From Woeseiaceae bacterium (lineage in GTDB: Bacteria; Pseudomonadota; Gammaproteobacteria; Steroidobacterales; Woeseiaceae): a DNA stretch of 64,000 nt. Under the pieces are notes generated by a model, which was not told where the DNA came from, did not search any database, and saw only the letters and a program-made list of their open reading frames with translations. The DNA lies in assembly GCA_028289545.1 (NCBI GenBank), contig JANQPG010000001.1, positions 45,206 to 109,205 of the forward strand, read 5' to 3'. The position numbers and the translations under genes were made by a program. The first letter of the stretch is position 1. The number at the start of each line of letters is the position of its first letter. This document shows, piece by piece, positions 1-7,713 of the stretch.

Positions 1-252
1 TATGACTTTCCCTCAGATGAGGCTGTCTACGCCGTCGGCGACCAATACATGTTCGGACCCGACCTGATGGTGGCGCCCGTCGTCGAGGAGGGCGCGAAGA
101 CGCGATCCGTGTATTTCCCGCAAGGCGCGACGTGGACGGATGCACGGACGGGCGAGAAGATCCGGGGGGGCGTTGTGCACGAAGTCGATGCACCCCTCAG
201 CGTAATCCCCCTGTTCCTGCGCGACGATTCGGAGTTGCCCATTTACGCCTGA
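1..252 (+). CDS. Glycoside hydrolase family 31, C-terminal fragment
   Basis: The reading frame is open from the first base and ends at TGA 250-252, so only the last 83 residues are present. The stretch DQYMFGPDLMVAPVVEEGAK is the conserved segment that closes the GH31 (alpha-glucosidase/alpha-xylosidase) barrel. It is followed by the small beta-domain ending in PLFLRDDSELPIYA. GH31 enzymes release terminal alpha-linked glucose or xylose. Catalytic residues lie upstream of the window, so the substrate cannot be judged. The xylose isomerase and xylulokinase at 19.5-22.4 kb make alpha-xylosidase an attractive but unproven guess. No terminator is visible before the next promoter at 282. Confidence 0.85.
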   Translation, partial: YDFPSDEAVYAVGDQYMFGPDLMVAPVVEEGAKTRSVYFPQGATWTDARTGEKIRGGVVHEVDAPLSVIPLFLRDDSELPIYA

Positions 253-281
253 GCAAGTTGCGGTTGGCCCATTCGGCGCGG

Positions 282-310
282 TTGACATTATCACAAAATG
301 TGATCACAAT
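282..310 (+). promoter_or_regulatory. Promoter with TGTGATCACA operator (site A)
   Basis: A perfect -35 hexamer TTGACA (282-287) is followed after 17 bp by CACAAT (305-310) as a plausible -10. The perfect palindrome TGTGATCACA (299-308) lies in the spacer and overlaps the -10, the position expected for repression. The same palindrome, usually preceded by CACAAA(A), recurs before the genes at 4530, 8915 (one mismatch) and 14785. The hexamers and palindrome are seen; repression by the local GntR protein is inferred. Confidence 0.7.
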
Positions 311-377
311 AATTCATCACGAATAAGATCGTGGTGCCTACACACGTACGCGCTCTTGACCGACTCGGGGGAGATTG

Positions 378-2663
378 ATGAAGGATCTAAGCAAGTCAAC
401 TCGGCAGGCTGCCCATGCCGTTTGCATTTTGTTGTTGTCGGCCGCAGCGATGCTGGCAACCGCTCTGCCGGCCTACTCTCAGGACGCTCTGGAAATAGAA
501 GAGATCGTCGTGACGGCACAGAAACGCGAGCAATCGCTACAGGACGTGCCGATTTCGATTACGGCGTTTACCGGCGAGGACATCCAGGAGAACGGCTGGT
601 CCTCACCCGTCGACATCATTGCAAAGACACCAAACGTCAACGCGTACTCGGTCTTCGGCAATGCGTTCCCGATTTTCTGGATTCGCGGGATCGGCACGAG
701 CGACCAGGCACACGGCGCAAACAGTCCGGTTGGCATGTACGCCAACGAGATCTACCACAGTTCGCTCGTCGGGCAGGGTTTTGCGCTGTTCGATCTCGAA
801 CGCGTCGAAGTGCTGCGCGGCCCGCAGGGCACGCTATGGGGTAAGAACACAACCGGCGGGGCAATAAACTTCATCTCGAAGCTGCCCGGTGACGAACTCG
901 AGAGCAACATACTCGGCGAGTTCGGTCTCTACAATGACGACACTCCGGTGTACAAGATCGAAGGTGGTGTCTCTTTACCGCTTTCCGACACGCTGAGCGC
1001 CCGGATCGCGGTCAAATCGCACCAGCGCGACGACTGGATAACGAACGAGATCAAGGACGGCCGCGGGCCGCAGAGCGAAGAGGGCCTGGACGGCGTCAGC
1101 GAATTTGCCGGCCGGACGACCCTGTTGTGGACACCCAGCGATGAGTTCGACGCCGTATTCCGTGCAACGATAGGCCGTCGCGACGGCGATCATGTGCCGC
1201 TGCATTTCGAGGCCCTCGACAATCCGGACTCCTTCGTGCGTCACGGCGGTTATGACGAGAACCCGGCCATCGACGTCGTCAGCCAGGACCGGCGGTCTCC
1301 CGAGAAAGTCGAATACGAGAACGTCTCGCTGCACCTGAACTGGAATCGGGAATGGGGCTCCATTACCTCGATCAGCGGATACGTTCACGCGTTCTACAAT
1401 CAGGATGCCGACGTTGACGGCACGCCGCGTGACGGTCTTTTCGGTCCTTTCGAGGCTGATTCCGAGCAGTTCTCGCAGGAGGTTCGTGTGGCTTTCGACG
1501 CCGGGGACAACGCGAACGTGATTGTCGGCGCCTACTATTTCACCGAGGGCATGGACGGTTTCAACTGGTTCCTGACCGGCTCGGACCTGGGGCCGAATGC
1601 CTCGGCCGCGGGATGTTGCGAGAACTCCGGGTTCGGCAACATAGAGCAGCGCGATCGCAACAGTTTTGCGGTCTTCGGCTCGCTCGACTACCAGCTCAGC
1701 GACAGGCTGAACCTGAACGTTGGCGCACGCTATACCGAGGATGAAGAGGACTGGGCTTTCCAGCAGCTTTTCTGGGTCTTCGAGGGTTCGCGGTTCAACG
1801 ACGGTGTGCCCGATTCCAACAGCGCGGTAGAGCTGTTCGATTCAGGTAGGCTCAGCGAGAAATGGGACGAAATCACCGGCGACATCTCGCTGACCTATGC
1901 ACTCACCGACGACGTCAACGTCTACATCAAGTACGCTCGCGGCTACCTGTCCGGTAACCACGTCCTGCCATTCACCGGGACATTCTTCAGCGTAGTCGAG
2001 CCGGAGCAGATCGACTCCTTCGAGTTCGGTACCAAGGGCACCTATCTCGACGGCCGCCTGCAGGCGAACGCAGCAATCTTCTACTACGACTACAAGAACG
2101 TGCAGGTGTCGCGCGGCACTACCGAGCCGACACAGGGCGGTTTCATTTCGCTCCGCGAAAACGCAGCAGAGGCAACGGTTCGCGGACTCGAGCTGGACGT
2201 GACCTTCCTGCCGTCCGAGAACTGGTTGATACGTACGGGTCTCGGCTACACCGACACCGAGTTTGACGAGTTCATCTCGGTGCTCGCTGGCGGTAACATC
2301 GACTACTCGGGACAGGAATTCCCGAACGTTCCCGAAACGACCGCCTATCTCGACGTGCGCTACAACCAGCCGCTTGCAAGCGGTGCGTCGGTGGAGATTG
2401 CGACGGACTGGAATTACTCAGACGACTATTTTGTCGACCTGAACTATTTCCCGGACAACATTGGTGAATCGCGCACACTCGGCAACCTGTACCTGCGCTA
2501 TCACTCGCCGGATCAGAAATGGACTGCCTCCCTGTTCATGCGCAACGTTGCCGACAAGGAATACGTCGTCAATCGCCGGGATTTTTCCAACGCGCTTGAA
2601 GGTAATCTTGTGATCTACGGCGAGCCGCGCGTGATTGGCGTCTCGCTGGGACTGAATTTCTGA
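378..2663 (+). CDS. TonB-dependent outer-membrane receptor
   Basis: A 761-residue receptor for energy-dependent uptake of a specific ligand across the outer membrane. An N-terminal signal peptide ends near AYSQD. It is followed by the TonB-box/plug start EIEEIVVTAQKREQSLQDVP, the plug segment with RVEVLRGPQGTLWGKNTTGG, and a long beta-barrel ending in a terminal Phe (SLGLNF), the usual signal for barrel assembly. ATG 378 is chosen because GGGGGAG lies directly upstream; a TTG one codon earlier is less likely. The ligand is unknown. The operator at 299-308 places it with the enzyme operons at 4.5, 8.9 and 14.8 kb, so it probably imports their substrate. Confidence 0.93.
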   Translation: MKDLSKSTRQAAHAVCILLLSAAAMLATALPAYSQDALEIEEIVVTAQKREQSLQDVPISITAFTGEDIQENGWSSPVDIIAKTPNVNAYSVFGNAFPIFWIRGIGTSDQAHGANSPVGMYANEIYHSSLVGQGFALFDLERVEVLRGPQGTLWGKNTTGGAINFISKLPGDELESNILGEFGLYNDDTPVYKIEGGVSLPLSDTLSARIAVKSHQRDDWITNEIKDGRGPQSEEGLDGVSEFAGRTTLLWTPSDEFDAVFRATIGRRDGDHVPLHFEALDNPDSFVRHGGYDENPAIDVVSQDRRSPEKVEYENVSLHLNWNREWGSITSISGYVHAFYNQDADVDGTPRDGLFGPFEADSEQFSQEVRVAFDAGDNANVIVGAYYFTEGMDGFNWFLTGSDLGPNASAAGCCENSGFGNIEQRDRNSFAVFGSLDYQLSDRLNLNVGARYTEDEEDWAFQQLFWVFEGSRFNDGVPDSNSAVELFDSGRLSEKWDEITGDISLTYALTDDVNVYIKYARGYLSGNHVLPFTGTFFSVVEPEQIDSFEFGTKGTYLDGRLQANAAIFYYDYKNVQVSRGTTEPTQGGFISLRENAAEATVRGLELDVTFLPSENWLIRTGLGYTDTEFDEFISVLAGGNIDYSGQEFPNVPETTAYLDVRYNQPLASGASVEIATDWNYSDDYFVDLNYFPDNIGESRTLGNLYLRYHSPDQKWTASLFMRNVADKEYVVNRRDFSNALEGNLVIYGEPRVIGVSLGLNF

Positions 2664-2713
2664 GAACGAGTGGCTTAGAATTTCATTCCACCCGTGATTA
2701 AAGGGGAGGTATT

Positions 2714-2788
2714 ATGCGGGCCCTGAACCCCTGGGCCCGCTTTTTTCCATCCCGGAACAATCCATGGCATCGAACAAGATTGCACTGA
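2714..2788 (+). CDS. Possible 24-codon leader peptide
   Basis: The ATG at 2714 is preceded by a very good Shine-Dalgarno sequence, GGGGAGG (2703-2709). The frame runs 24 codons (MRALNPWARFFPSRNNPWHR... to TGA 2788). It passes through the terminator hairpin at 2716-2746 and overlaps the start of the downstream SDR gene in another frame. The SDR ATG at 2764 has only a weak ribosome site of its own. This is the layout of a leader peptide controlling read-through, but it could be chance; there is no run of a single regulatory codon. Speculative. Confidence 0.3.
   Translation: MRALNPWARFFPSRNNPWHRTRLH
2716..2746 (+). terminator. Rho-independent terminator/attenuator
   Basis: A perfect 8-bp GC stem, GCGGGCCC (2716-2723) with GGGCCCGC (2733-2740), has a 9-nt loop and is followed at once by six T residues. 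It lies 53 bp after the TonB receptor stop and ends 18 bp before the SDR start. It either separates the receptor from the SDR or attenuates read-through into it. Confidence 0.85.
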
Positions 2789-3537
2789 TAACCGGGGCTG
2801 GCCAGGGTATAGGCCTGGCGATTGCCGAGTCGCTCGCGGAGCAGGGTATTGCCGTCGCCATTGCCGATCTGGACGGCGACAGGGCCGACGCCTCCGCGCA
2901 AGCCATCGCCGACAAGGGCCTGAATGCGGTCGGCGTGCAAATGGATGTGGCGAATCCGGACAGCATTACGGCGGGCGTGGAGGGTGTCGTCGGTGCGCTT
3001 GGACCGCCGACGATTCTCGTCAACAATGCAGGCGTGTACCGGGGTGGGCCTACGCTGGAACTGTCTCTGGACACCTGGCACACCCTGATCGACATCATAC
3101 TGACGGGCCCAATGCTGCTGGTTAAGGCCGTTGCGCCGTTCATGATCGAGGCTCGCTTCGGCCGCATCATCAACATGGGGTCACTGGTCAGCCATACGGC
3201 ATTTGGCGAAGACCTGGCTTACTGTGTTGCCAAGACGGGTGTCATCGGCTTCACTCGCTCGCTCGCGGCAGAGTTCGCAAAACACCAGGTCTGCGTCAAC
3301 GCCGTCTGTCCCGGCAACATAATGACTGACCTCTTGAAGGAGGGTGGTCGTTCGTTCGAGAAAAGGGATGGGCTCGAAGCGGATAGCTGGCTCAAGGAGC
3401 GGCACAAGTCCATTCCCCTGGGCCGGATCGGCGAACCCGATGATGTTGCCAGGCTGGTCCGGTTCCTTTGCAGCGACGACGCGGATTACATTACGGGTCA
3501 GACCATGACGATCAACGGAGGGCTCTACTATCTGTGA
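2764..3537 (+). CDS. Short-chain dehydrogenase/reductase (SDR)
   Basis: A classical 257-residue cytosolic SDR. The nucleotide-binding motif TGAGQGIG is at the N-terminus, with NNAG after beta-4 and the catalytic set Ser140, Tyr153 and Lys157 (YCVAK). The C-terminus has the usual GQTMTINGG. The Asp ending beta-2 (IADLDGD) favours NAD(H) over NADP(H). The family oxidises or reduces secondary alcohols and ketones, including sugar acids; the specific substrate cannot be read from sequence. It sits between the operator-controlled TonB receptor and the GntR regulator and probably belongs to the same catabolic locus. The start ATG has a poor ribosome site, and expression may depend on read-through of the hairpin just upstream. 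Confidence 0.9.
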   Translation: MASNKIALITGAGQGIGLAIAESLAEQGIAVAIADLDGDRADASAQAIADKGLNAVGVQMDVANPDSITAGVEGVVGALGPPTILVNNAGVYRGGPTLELSLDTWHTLIDIILTGPMLLVKAVAPFMIEARFGRIINMGSLVSHTAFGEDLAYCVAKTGVIGFTRSLAAEFAKHQVCVNAVCPGNIMTDLLKEGGRSFEKRDGLEADSWLKERHKSIPLGRIGEPDDVARLVRFLCSDDADYITGQTMTINGGLYYL

Positions 3538-3581
3538 TTGTTCGTTGGCATGATCGCAACTTCTAATAACAGATTGTTGTT

Positions 3582-3614
3582 ATTACTTGTAATCTCTTAC
3601 ATTACCATTGTAAG
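3582..3614. promoter_or_regulatory. Paired inverted repeats upstream of the GntR gene
   Basis: The AT-rich spacer before the regulator carries ATTACTTGTAAT (3582-3593, arms ATTAC/GTAAT) and CTTACA-N7-TGTAAG (3596-3614). Two adjacent palindromes just upstream of a regulator gene are typical of autoregulatory sites. They do not match the TGTGATCACA palindrome, so either the regulator tolerates different sites or another factor binds here. Confidence 0.4.
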
Positions 3615-3661
3615 TTTGTTAACGAAGGCAATTCTTTAGTGCCGCCATAAACAGGCAAGTC

Positions 3662-4375
3662 ATGCCCAAGACGAAGAAAGCAACAAGCAAGCCTTCAACC
3701 GGACGAAGCAGCGGCCCGATACACGATCTCGTTTACAAGGAGATCCGTTACAGCCTCATGGTGGGTACTTTCGCACCCGGTGAGAAAGTCAGCCTGCGGA
3801 GCCTTGCTGAGCAGGTCGGCACGAGTCTGACCCCGGTTCGCGGCGCCGTTAACAGGCTGATCGCGGAAGGTGCGTTCGAGGTATTGCCGAATCGCTGGGT
3901 TGTCATTCCTCCGATGACCGAGGATAAGTTCGAAGAGATTACGCACTGGCGGATCGAACTCGAGACGGAGGCGACCCGGCTTGCCACGAAGAACATCGAC
4001 GCAGCGCTGTTGACGAAAATCAGCAAAATAAACGCGGATATGGTGCGTTCGGTAAAAGAGACCGGGGACCGCACGGCGCTGCTGGACTATAACTATCAGT
4101 TCCACTTCGCCATCTATCGGGCGTCCGAATCGAAAATCCTGTTGCCCATGATCGAAAGCCTGTGGCTGCAGGCCGGGCCCTTCACCTATTATTCGTTGTC
4201 TTCGCCACGGGACCTGTGGAACGCGAAGTTTCATCGCGAGGTCATCAAGGCGCTGAAAGCCGGCGATGCCAACGCGGCCGCGGTGGCAATCAAACGGGAC
4301 ATCGTCAACACGGCCGAGTTTCTCAAGCAGCAAGGCCAGTTTGGCCAGCCGAAACTGCGCCGCGTCGTTCGATAG
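3662..4375 (+). CDS. GntR-family transcriptional regulator (FadR/FCD type)
   Basis: A 237-residue regulator. A short basic N-terminal tail (KTKKATSKPS) precedes a winged helix-turn-helix (about residues 20-85) with SLRSLAEQVGTSLTPVRGAV as the recognition region. An all-helical FCD effector domain follows (about 95-230). FCD domains often bind a metal through Asp and His: here Asp-x5-His (DYNYQFH) and the His of KFHREVIKAL are present, but the last His of the usual set appears to be Asp (IKRDIV). FCD regulators typically bind organic or sugar acids. As the only regulator among the TGTGATCACA-controlled genes, it is the likely operator-binding protein, which is an inference from position. Confidence 0.92.
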   Translation: MPKTKKATSKPSTGRSSGPIHDLVYKEIRYSLMVGTFAPGEKVSLRSLAEQVGTSLTPVRGAVNRLIAEGAFEVLPNRWVVIPPMTEDKFEEITHWRIELETEATRLATKNIDAALLTKISKINADMVRSVKETGDRTALLDYNYQFHFAIYRASESKILLPMIESLWLQAGPFTYYSLSSPRDLWNAKFHREVIKALKAGDANAAAVAIKRDIVNTAEFLKQQGQFGQPKLRRVVR

Positions 4376-4475
4376 CCCGTTCGACAGTCTATCGTCCGTC
4401 CCTGTACCCGCCGCGGACTTCTCCGCAAACCTCGTTACCGGTGTTTCTCCCAAAGTGTTCGCTGCGCCGTGGCGC

Positions 4476-4513
4476 TTGACAGCATCCTGAAAGGGTCACA
4501 AAATGTGATCACA
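4476..4513 (+). promoter_or_regulatory. Promoter with TGTGATCACA operator (site B)
   Basis: TTGACA (4476-4481) is followed after 17 bp by CAAAAT (4499-4504). The perfect palindrome TGTGATCACA (4504-4513) covers the end of the -10 and the probable transcription start. The extended sequence TCACAAAATGTGATCACA is identical to that at site A over 18 bases. It lies 17 bp before the aldehyde dehydrogenase start, which has AAGGA at 4515-4519. Confidence 0.75.
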
Positions 4514-4529
4514 AAAAGGATTTGAAGCC

Positions 4530-5957
4530 ATGGCAAAGACACTCAAATTATGCATCGACGGCCAGTGGCGCGAGGGGGGCGACGGCGAGGTCATGCCGGT
4601 CGTCAATCCCGCGACCGAAGAAGTCGTAGCCAACCTTTGTATGGCGAGTGCGGCCGATCTCAATGATGTCCTGGACTCGGCACTGCGCGGCTTCGAGGTG
4701 TGGAGGAGCGTATCACCGGCCGAGCGGGCGGCGCACATCCGCGGTGTTGCTTCCCTCTTGCGGGAGAGAATCGAGCAGATTGCAAAGACGCTAACCATCG
4801 AACAGGGAAAGACGCTGAGTCAGTCCAGATGGGAGGTGGCCGGCACAGCCGCATACTTCGATGATCTGGCAAGCTGGGCCGAACGTGTTTACGGTCGGCT
4901 GGTCTCGCAGGACGGCCTGGGTATTACGCGTTCGATCGTCTACGAACCCATTGGCCCGACCTTTGCCGTTGCACCCTGGAATCTGCCCGCAATGTTGCCA
5001 GGCCGCAAAATAGCGACGGCCCTGGCAGCGGGTTGCTCCGTTGTGGTCAAGCCAGCCAAGGAAACGCCCGAGACAGCATACCTGATCGTCCAGTGTTGCA
5101 AGGACGCCGGTATTCCCGATGGTGTGGTGAACGCCATCTCGGGATCGTCGAGCGCAATATCCGATACGTTGATCTCATCGTCAGTCATACGCAAGGTTTC
5201 GTTTACCGGCTCGACAGGCGTCGGCAAGCAGCTTGCGCAGCTGTGCGGTCTGCATATGAAAAAGGCGACGATGGAACTCGGAGGGCATGCCCCGGTAATC
5301 GTATGCGCGGACAGCGATGTCGAAGACGTCATCGACTTGACCGTTGCCGGCCGCTACTCAAATGCCGGCCAGTCCTGTATTGCGCCGACGCGGTTTTTTG
5401 TCGAACGCGCGTCTTACGAGCGGTTCGTCGAAGCTTTCAGCGCCAGGGTAAAGGCGATGAAGGTGGGTAACGGGCTGGACAACGTGGACATGGGCCCTCT
5501 TACGTCGGCGCGCCGCATCCCGGTGATGGAGGGTCTCGTTGCGGACGCCAAAGAGCACGGCGCAACGGTCACGGCGGGCGGCAAGCGTATCGAAGGCAAG
5601 GGCTACTTTTTTGAGCCGACCGTATTGCGCGACGTACCGGATACTGCGGAGATCATGTTTGAGGAGCCATTCGGGCCGATAACGCCGATCGACGCCTTCG
5701 ACGACCTCGACGAGGTCATTGCGCGAGCCAACAGCACACCCTACGGACTCTCTTCGTATGTGTTTACGGAGTCGCTATCGGTCGCGGGCTATCTATCCCG
5801 GAATGTGGAGGCCGGGATGGTGGGTGTGAATTCGCTCAACGCGGCTGCACCGCCGGTGCCGTTCGGCGGTGTCCGGGACAGCGGCATCGGACGTGAGGGC
5901 TCGATGGAAGGAGTGCTCGAGTCCATGGTGACGAAGACGATTAGTACGTCGATTTAG
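4530..5957 (+). CDS. NAD(P)-dependent aldehyde dehydrogenase (succinate-semialdehyde dehydrogenase type)
   Basis: A full-length 475-residue ALDH-superfamily enzyme that oxidises an aldehyde to its carboxylic acid. It shows the cofactor-binding SFTGSTGVGKQLA, general base Glu249 (ELGGHAP) and nucleophile Cys283 (NAGQSCIAPTRF), and ends with the PFGGVRDSGIGREG segment typical of the GabD/semialdehyde group. Natural substrates of this subgroup include succinate, glutarate and 2-oxoglutarate semialdehydes; which applies is unknown. It has its own operator-promoter (site B) and so appears co-regulated with the operons at 8.9 and 14.8 kb, perhaps finishing their pathway. Its TAG stop overlaps the first base of the repeat at 5957-5999. 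Confidence 0.93.
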   Translation: MAKTLKLCIDGQWREGGDGEVMPVVNPATEEVVANLCMASAADLNDVLDSALRGFEVWRSVSPAERAAHIRGVASLLRERIEQIAKTLTIEQGKTLSQSRWEVAGTAAYFDDLASWAERVYGRLVSQDGLGITRSIVYEPIGPTFAVAPWNLPAMLPGRKIATALAAGCSVVVKPAKETPETAYLIVQCCKDAGIPDGVVNAISGSSSAISDTLISSSVIRKVSFTGSTGVGKQLAQLCGLHMKKATMELGGHAPVIVCADSDVEDVIDLTVAGRYSNAGQSCIAPTRFFVERASYERFVEAFSARVKAMKVGNGLDNVDMGPLTSARRIPVMEGLVADAKEHGATVTAGGKRIEGKGYFFEPTVLRDVPDTAEIMFEEPFGPITPIDAFDDLDEVIARANSTPYGLSSYVFTESLSVAGYLSRNVEAGMVGVNSLNAAAPPVPFGGVRDSGIGREGSMEGVLESMVTKTISTSI

Positions 5958-5999
5958 TGGGCCGCTCTGAAAGCGAAGGAATTTATCAAGCGGCCCACG
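5957..5999. repeat. 43-bp REP-like hairpin, relative of the 264-bp element at 59108
   Basis: The ends AGTGGGCCGCT (5957-5967) and AGCGGCCCAC (5990-5999) form a near-perfect hairpin. The right-hand 32 bp match the right arm of the 59108-59371 element with two differences (a base in the GCG(A/T)AGG stretch, and CAAGCGG against CGAGCGG). It looks like an internally deleted or minimal copy. It lies between the convergent aldehyde dehydrogenase and PhyH-like genes, where its stem could also act as a transcript end. Confidence 0.75.
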
Positions 6000-6012
6000 A
6001 GGGCACCTCGGT

Positions 6013-6762
6013 TTAGCCGTCCGGTCGAGCGCTTGCCGTTGTCCAGCGTCCGGTTCTCGTGTGAAAACCGGTGACAAAGTCGTTGCCCGCTTTATCCTCG
6101 CCGTTGACGAGCCACAACGGCATTTTCATGTAGTTGACCCACGGATAACGTTCGGTCAGCTGTACGTGTTTGGGGTGCAGCGGATCGCGTTCGTAGAGTC
6201 GTTGTGCAGGGAAGTAGCGCACGACGTATTCGAAGCCGCCGGAGTCGTTCGCGGCCGGGGATCGGTAATCGAGGTTGGCCGCGTGGATCAGGACCTGTCC
6301 TCGGCAATATTCGATCCCGGCGGACTCGTGGCGGCGGTACTCGAACGTCCGGGGCGCGTCGCTGCCGAACGGCAACCGCACAACCAGTCCGTTGGGGCGA
6401 TCGAGCGGGAAAAACTGATCGTCGTTCCGCCACCTCGGTTCGTCAAACTCCGTTAGCGCCGGGTTCGGAACGATCTGGCTGTCGAAGAGCACAATATCGT
6501 CGCCCATCAATAAAGACAGGACCTCGATCAGGACAGGCGCCTGACAAACGTCCAGCAACTGCCAGCTGTCGACATTAACGGCGGCGCGGCTCCAGGGGTT
6601 GTGCAGCTCCCAGAAAACCCAGGGCCGGTTCGACGTGCCCGAGGCCGAGATGGCGGCACGTTGTTGCTCCAGCAGGCTCGACCAGGCATCCGCTTCTGCA
6701 ATGCCGGTAACGATACAGCCGTCGCGCCGATAGTCCTCGATCACGTTAGACGGCGCTGACAA
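6013..6762 (-). CDS. PhyH-like (phytanoyl-CoA dioxygenase superfamily) protein with degenerate iron site
   Basis: A 249-residue protein with the general outline of the PhyH Fe(II)/2-oxoglutarate oxygenases: an N-terminal helical part (YRRDGCIVTGIAEADAW), a central jelly-roll and a late FEYVVRYFPA strand with the 2-oxoglutarate Arg position. At the place of the family HxD motif it reads WRNDDQF, so His appears replaced, and no clear distal HGS-type His is visible (NLDYRSPAAND). It may be inactive, may use another ligand set, or may be a different fold member. Its ATG overlaps the end of the CobW-like gene by 17 bp, so it is the third gene of a coupled minus-strand operon. Confidence 0.6.
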   Translation of the reverse strand: MSAPSNVIEDYRRDGCIVTGIAEADAWSSLLEQQRAAISASGTSNRPWVFWELHNPWSRAAVNVDSWQLLDVCQAPVLIEVLSLLMGDDIVLFDSQIVPNPALTEFDEPRWRNDDQFFPLDRPNGLVVRLPFGSDAPRTFEYRRHESAGIEYCRGQVLIHAANLDYRSPAANDSGGFEYVVRYFPAQRLYERDPLHPKHVQLTERYPWVNYMKMPLWLVNGEDKAGNDFVTGFHTRTGRWTTASARPDG

Positions 6763-7687
6763 ACGGGCGCAGGCTGGCCAACGCCGCCCTCCGCGAGAAG
6801 TGTTGTGTAATGAACGTCAGTTCGTTGTACGGTTTTCCGCCCGGCCAGGCGGTGAGGTAGCTCGGGGCGTATACGGAATGCTGCACTGACTGGAAGACCG
6901 TCGGCCGCGACTCGCGCGTGACATTAATGAGTCCCTTGATTCGGTATACGTCGTCACCGCGGGCCGAGAGCAGGCCCTCTATCCAGGTTTCGATGGCGGA
7001 CCACTCCACGGCATGGTCCCATGCCACCTGAAACGTTGCGAAGCGCGCATCGTGGTGTACATGAGGCAGCTTGGGTTTGTCGCTGTGATCCGGCATGTGT
7101 GAAAACAGTTGCTCCGGCGTTACATCGGCGCTCTGGAAACACGGCGCCCCGGGGTTGAGTGCGCGGAGGCTGTCTCTCAGCGCCGCCTGCCCGGCGTCGT
7201 CCGCAAGGTCGGTTTTGGACATCACGAGCCGGTCGGCCATTACCACCTGCCGCGAGGCTTCGGGGATGTCGCGCAGGTTGGCGGGTCCGAAACAGGCGTC
7301 TACCACGGTAACGACGGAACCCAGGCGGTACCGTTCGCACACCGGTTTGTCGGACATCAGCAGTTGCAGGATAGAGGGCAGGTCCGCAATTCCGGTGGTC
7401 TCGAGGACGGCCTGCTCGAACGGCGGTATCTGGCCGAGCTCGCCGCGGTGGTGGAGCTTGAGGAGAGACGCGGTGAGGTCATCCCTGACGCTGCAACAGA
7501 CACAGCCCGACTCGAGCAACACAATGTCGTCGTCGAACTGATCGACGATCAGGTTGTCGATGCCGACTTCGCCGAGTTCGTTGATGAGAACGGCGGTCGA
7601 GTCCATGCGCGGGTCTTGCAGCAGCCGGTTGAGCAGCGTTGTCTTCCCGCTGCCGAGAAAGCCGGAGATCATGGATAGCTGTTTCAT
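6746..7687 (-). CDS. CobW/COG0523 family GTPase (metal chaperone type)
   Basis: A 313-residue GTPase of the group that uses GTP to deliver metals, mostly zinc or cobalt, to target proteins. It has Walker A GFLGSGKTTLLN near the N-terminus, the signature Cys motif CVCCSV in the switch region, the base-recognition SKTD, and the C-terminal CobW_C domain (FQSVQHSVYAPSYLTAWP). ATG 7687 is preferred over an upstream GTG (7738), because the latter would add 17 residues ahead of the usual start and overlap the Gfo/Idh gene. It sits between an oxidoreductase and a PhyH-like protein and probably serves one of the metalloenzymes of the locus. The nearby cyclic amidohydrolases are zinc-type enzymes, which makes zinc supply a reasonable guess. 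Confidence 0.88.
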   Translation of the reverse strand: MKQLSMISGFLGSGKTTLLNRLLQDPRMDSTAVLINELGEVGIDNLIVDQFDDDIVLLESGCVCCSVRDDLTASLLKLHHRGELGQIPPFEQAVLETTGIADLPSILQLLMSDKPVCERYRLGSVVTVVDACFGPANLRDIPEASRQVVMADRLVMSKTDLADDAGQAALRDSLRALNPGAPCFQSADVTPEQLFSHMPDHSDKPKLPHVHHDARFATFQVAWDHAVEWSAIETWIEGLLSARGDDVYRIKGLINVTRESRPTVFQSVQHSVYAPSYLTAWPGGKPYNELTFITQHFSRRAALASLRPFVSAV

Positions 7688-7713
7688 GGTTGTTGAGGGC
7701 TCGCTATGGACGC

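Noticed and set aside
299..308. TGTGATCACA as a CRP site
   Set aside because: CRP half-sites TGTGA and TCACA are normally separated by 6 bp; here they are fused or overlapping, so a different regulator is more likely.
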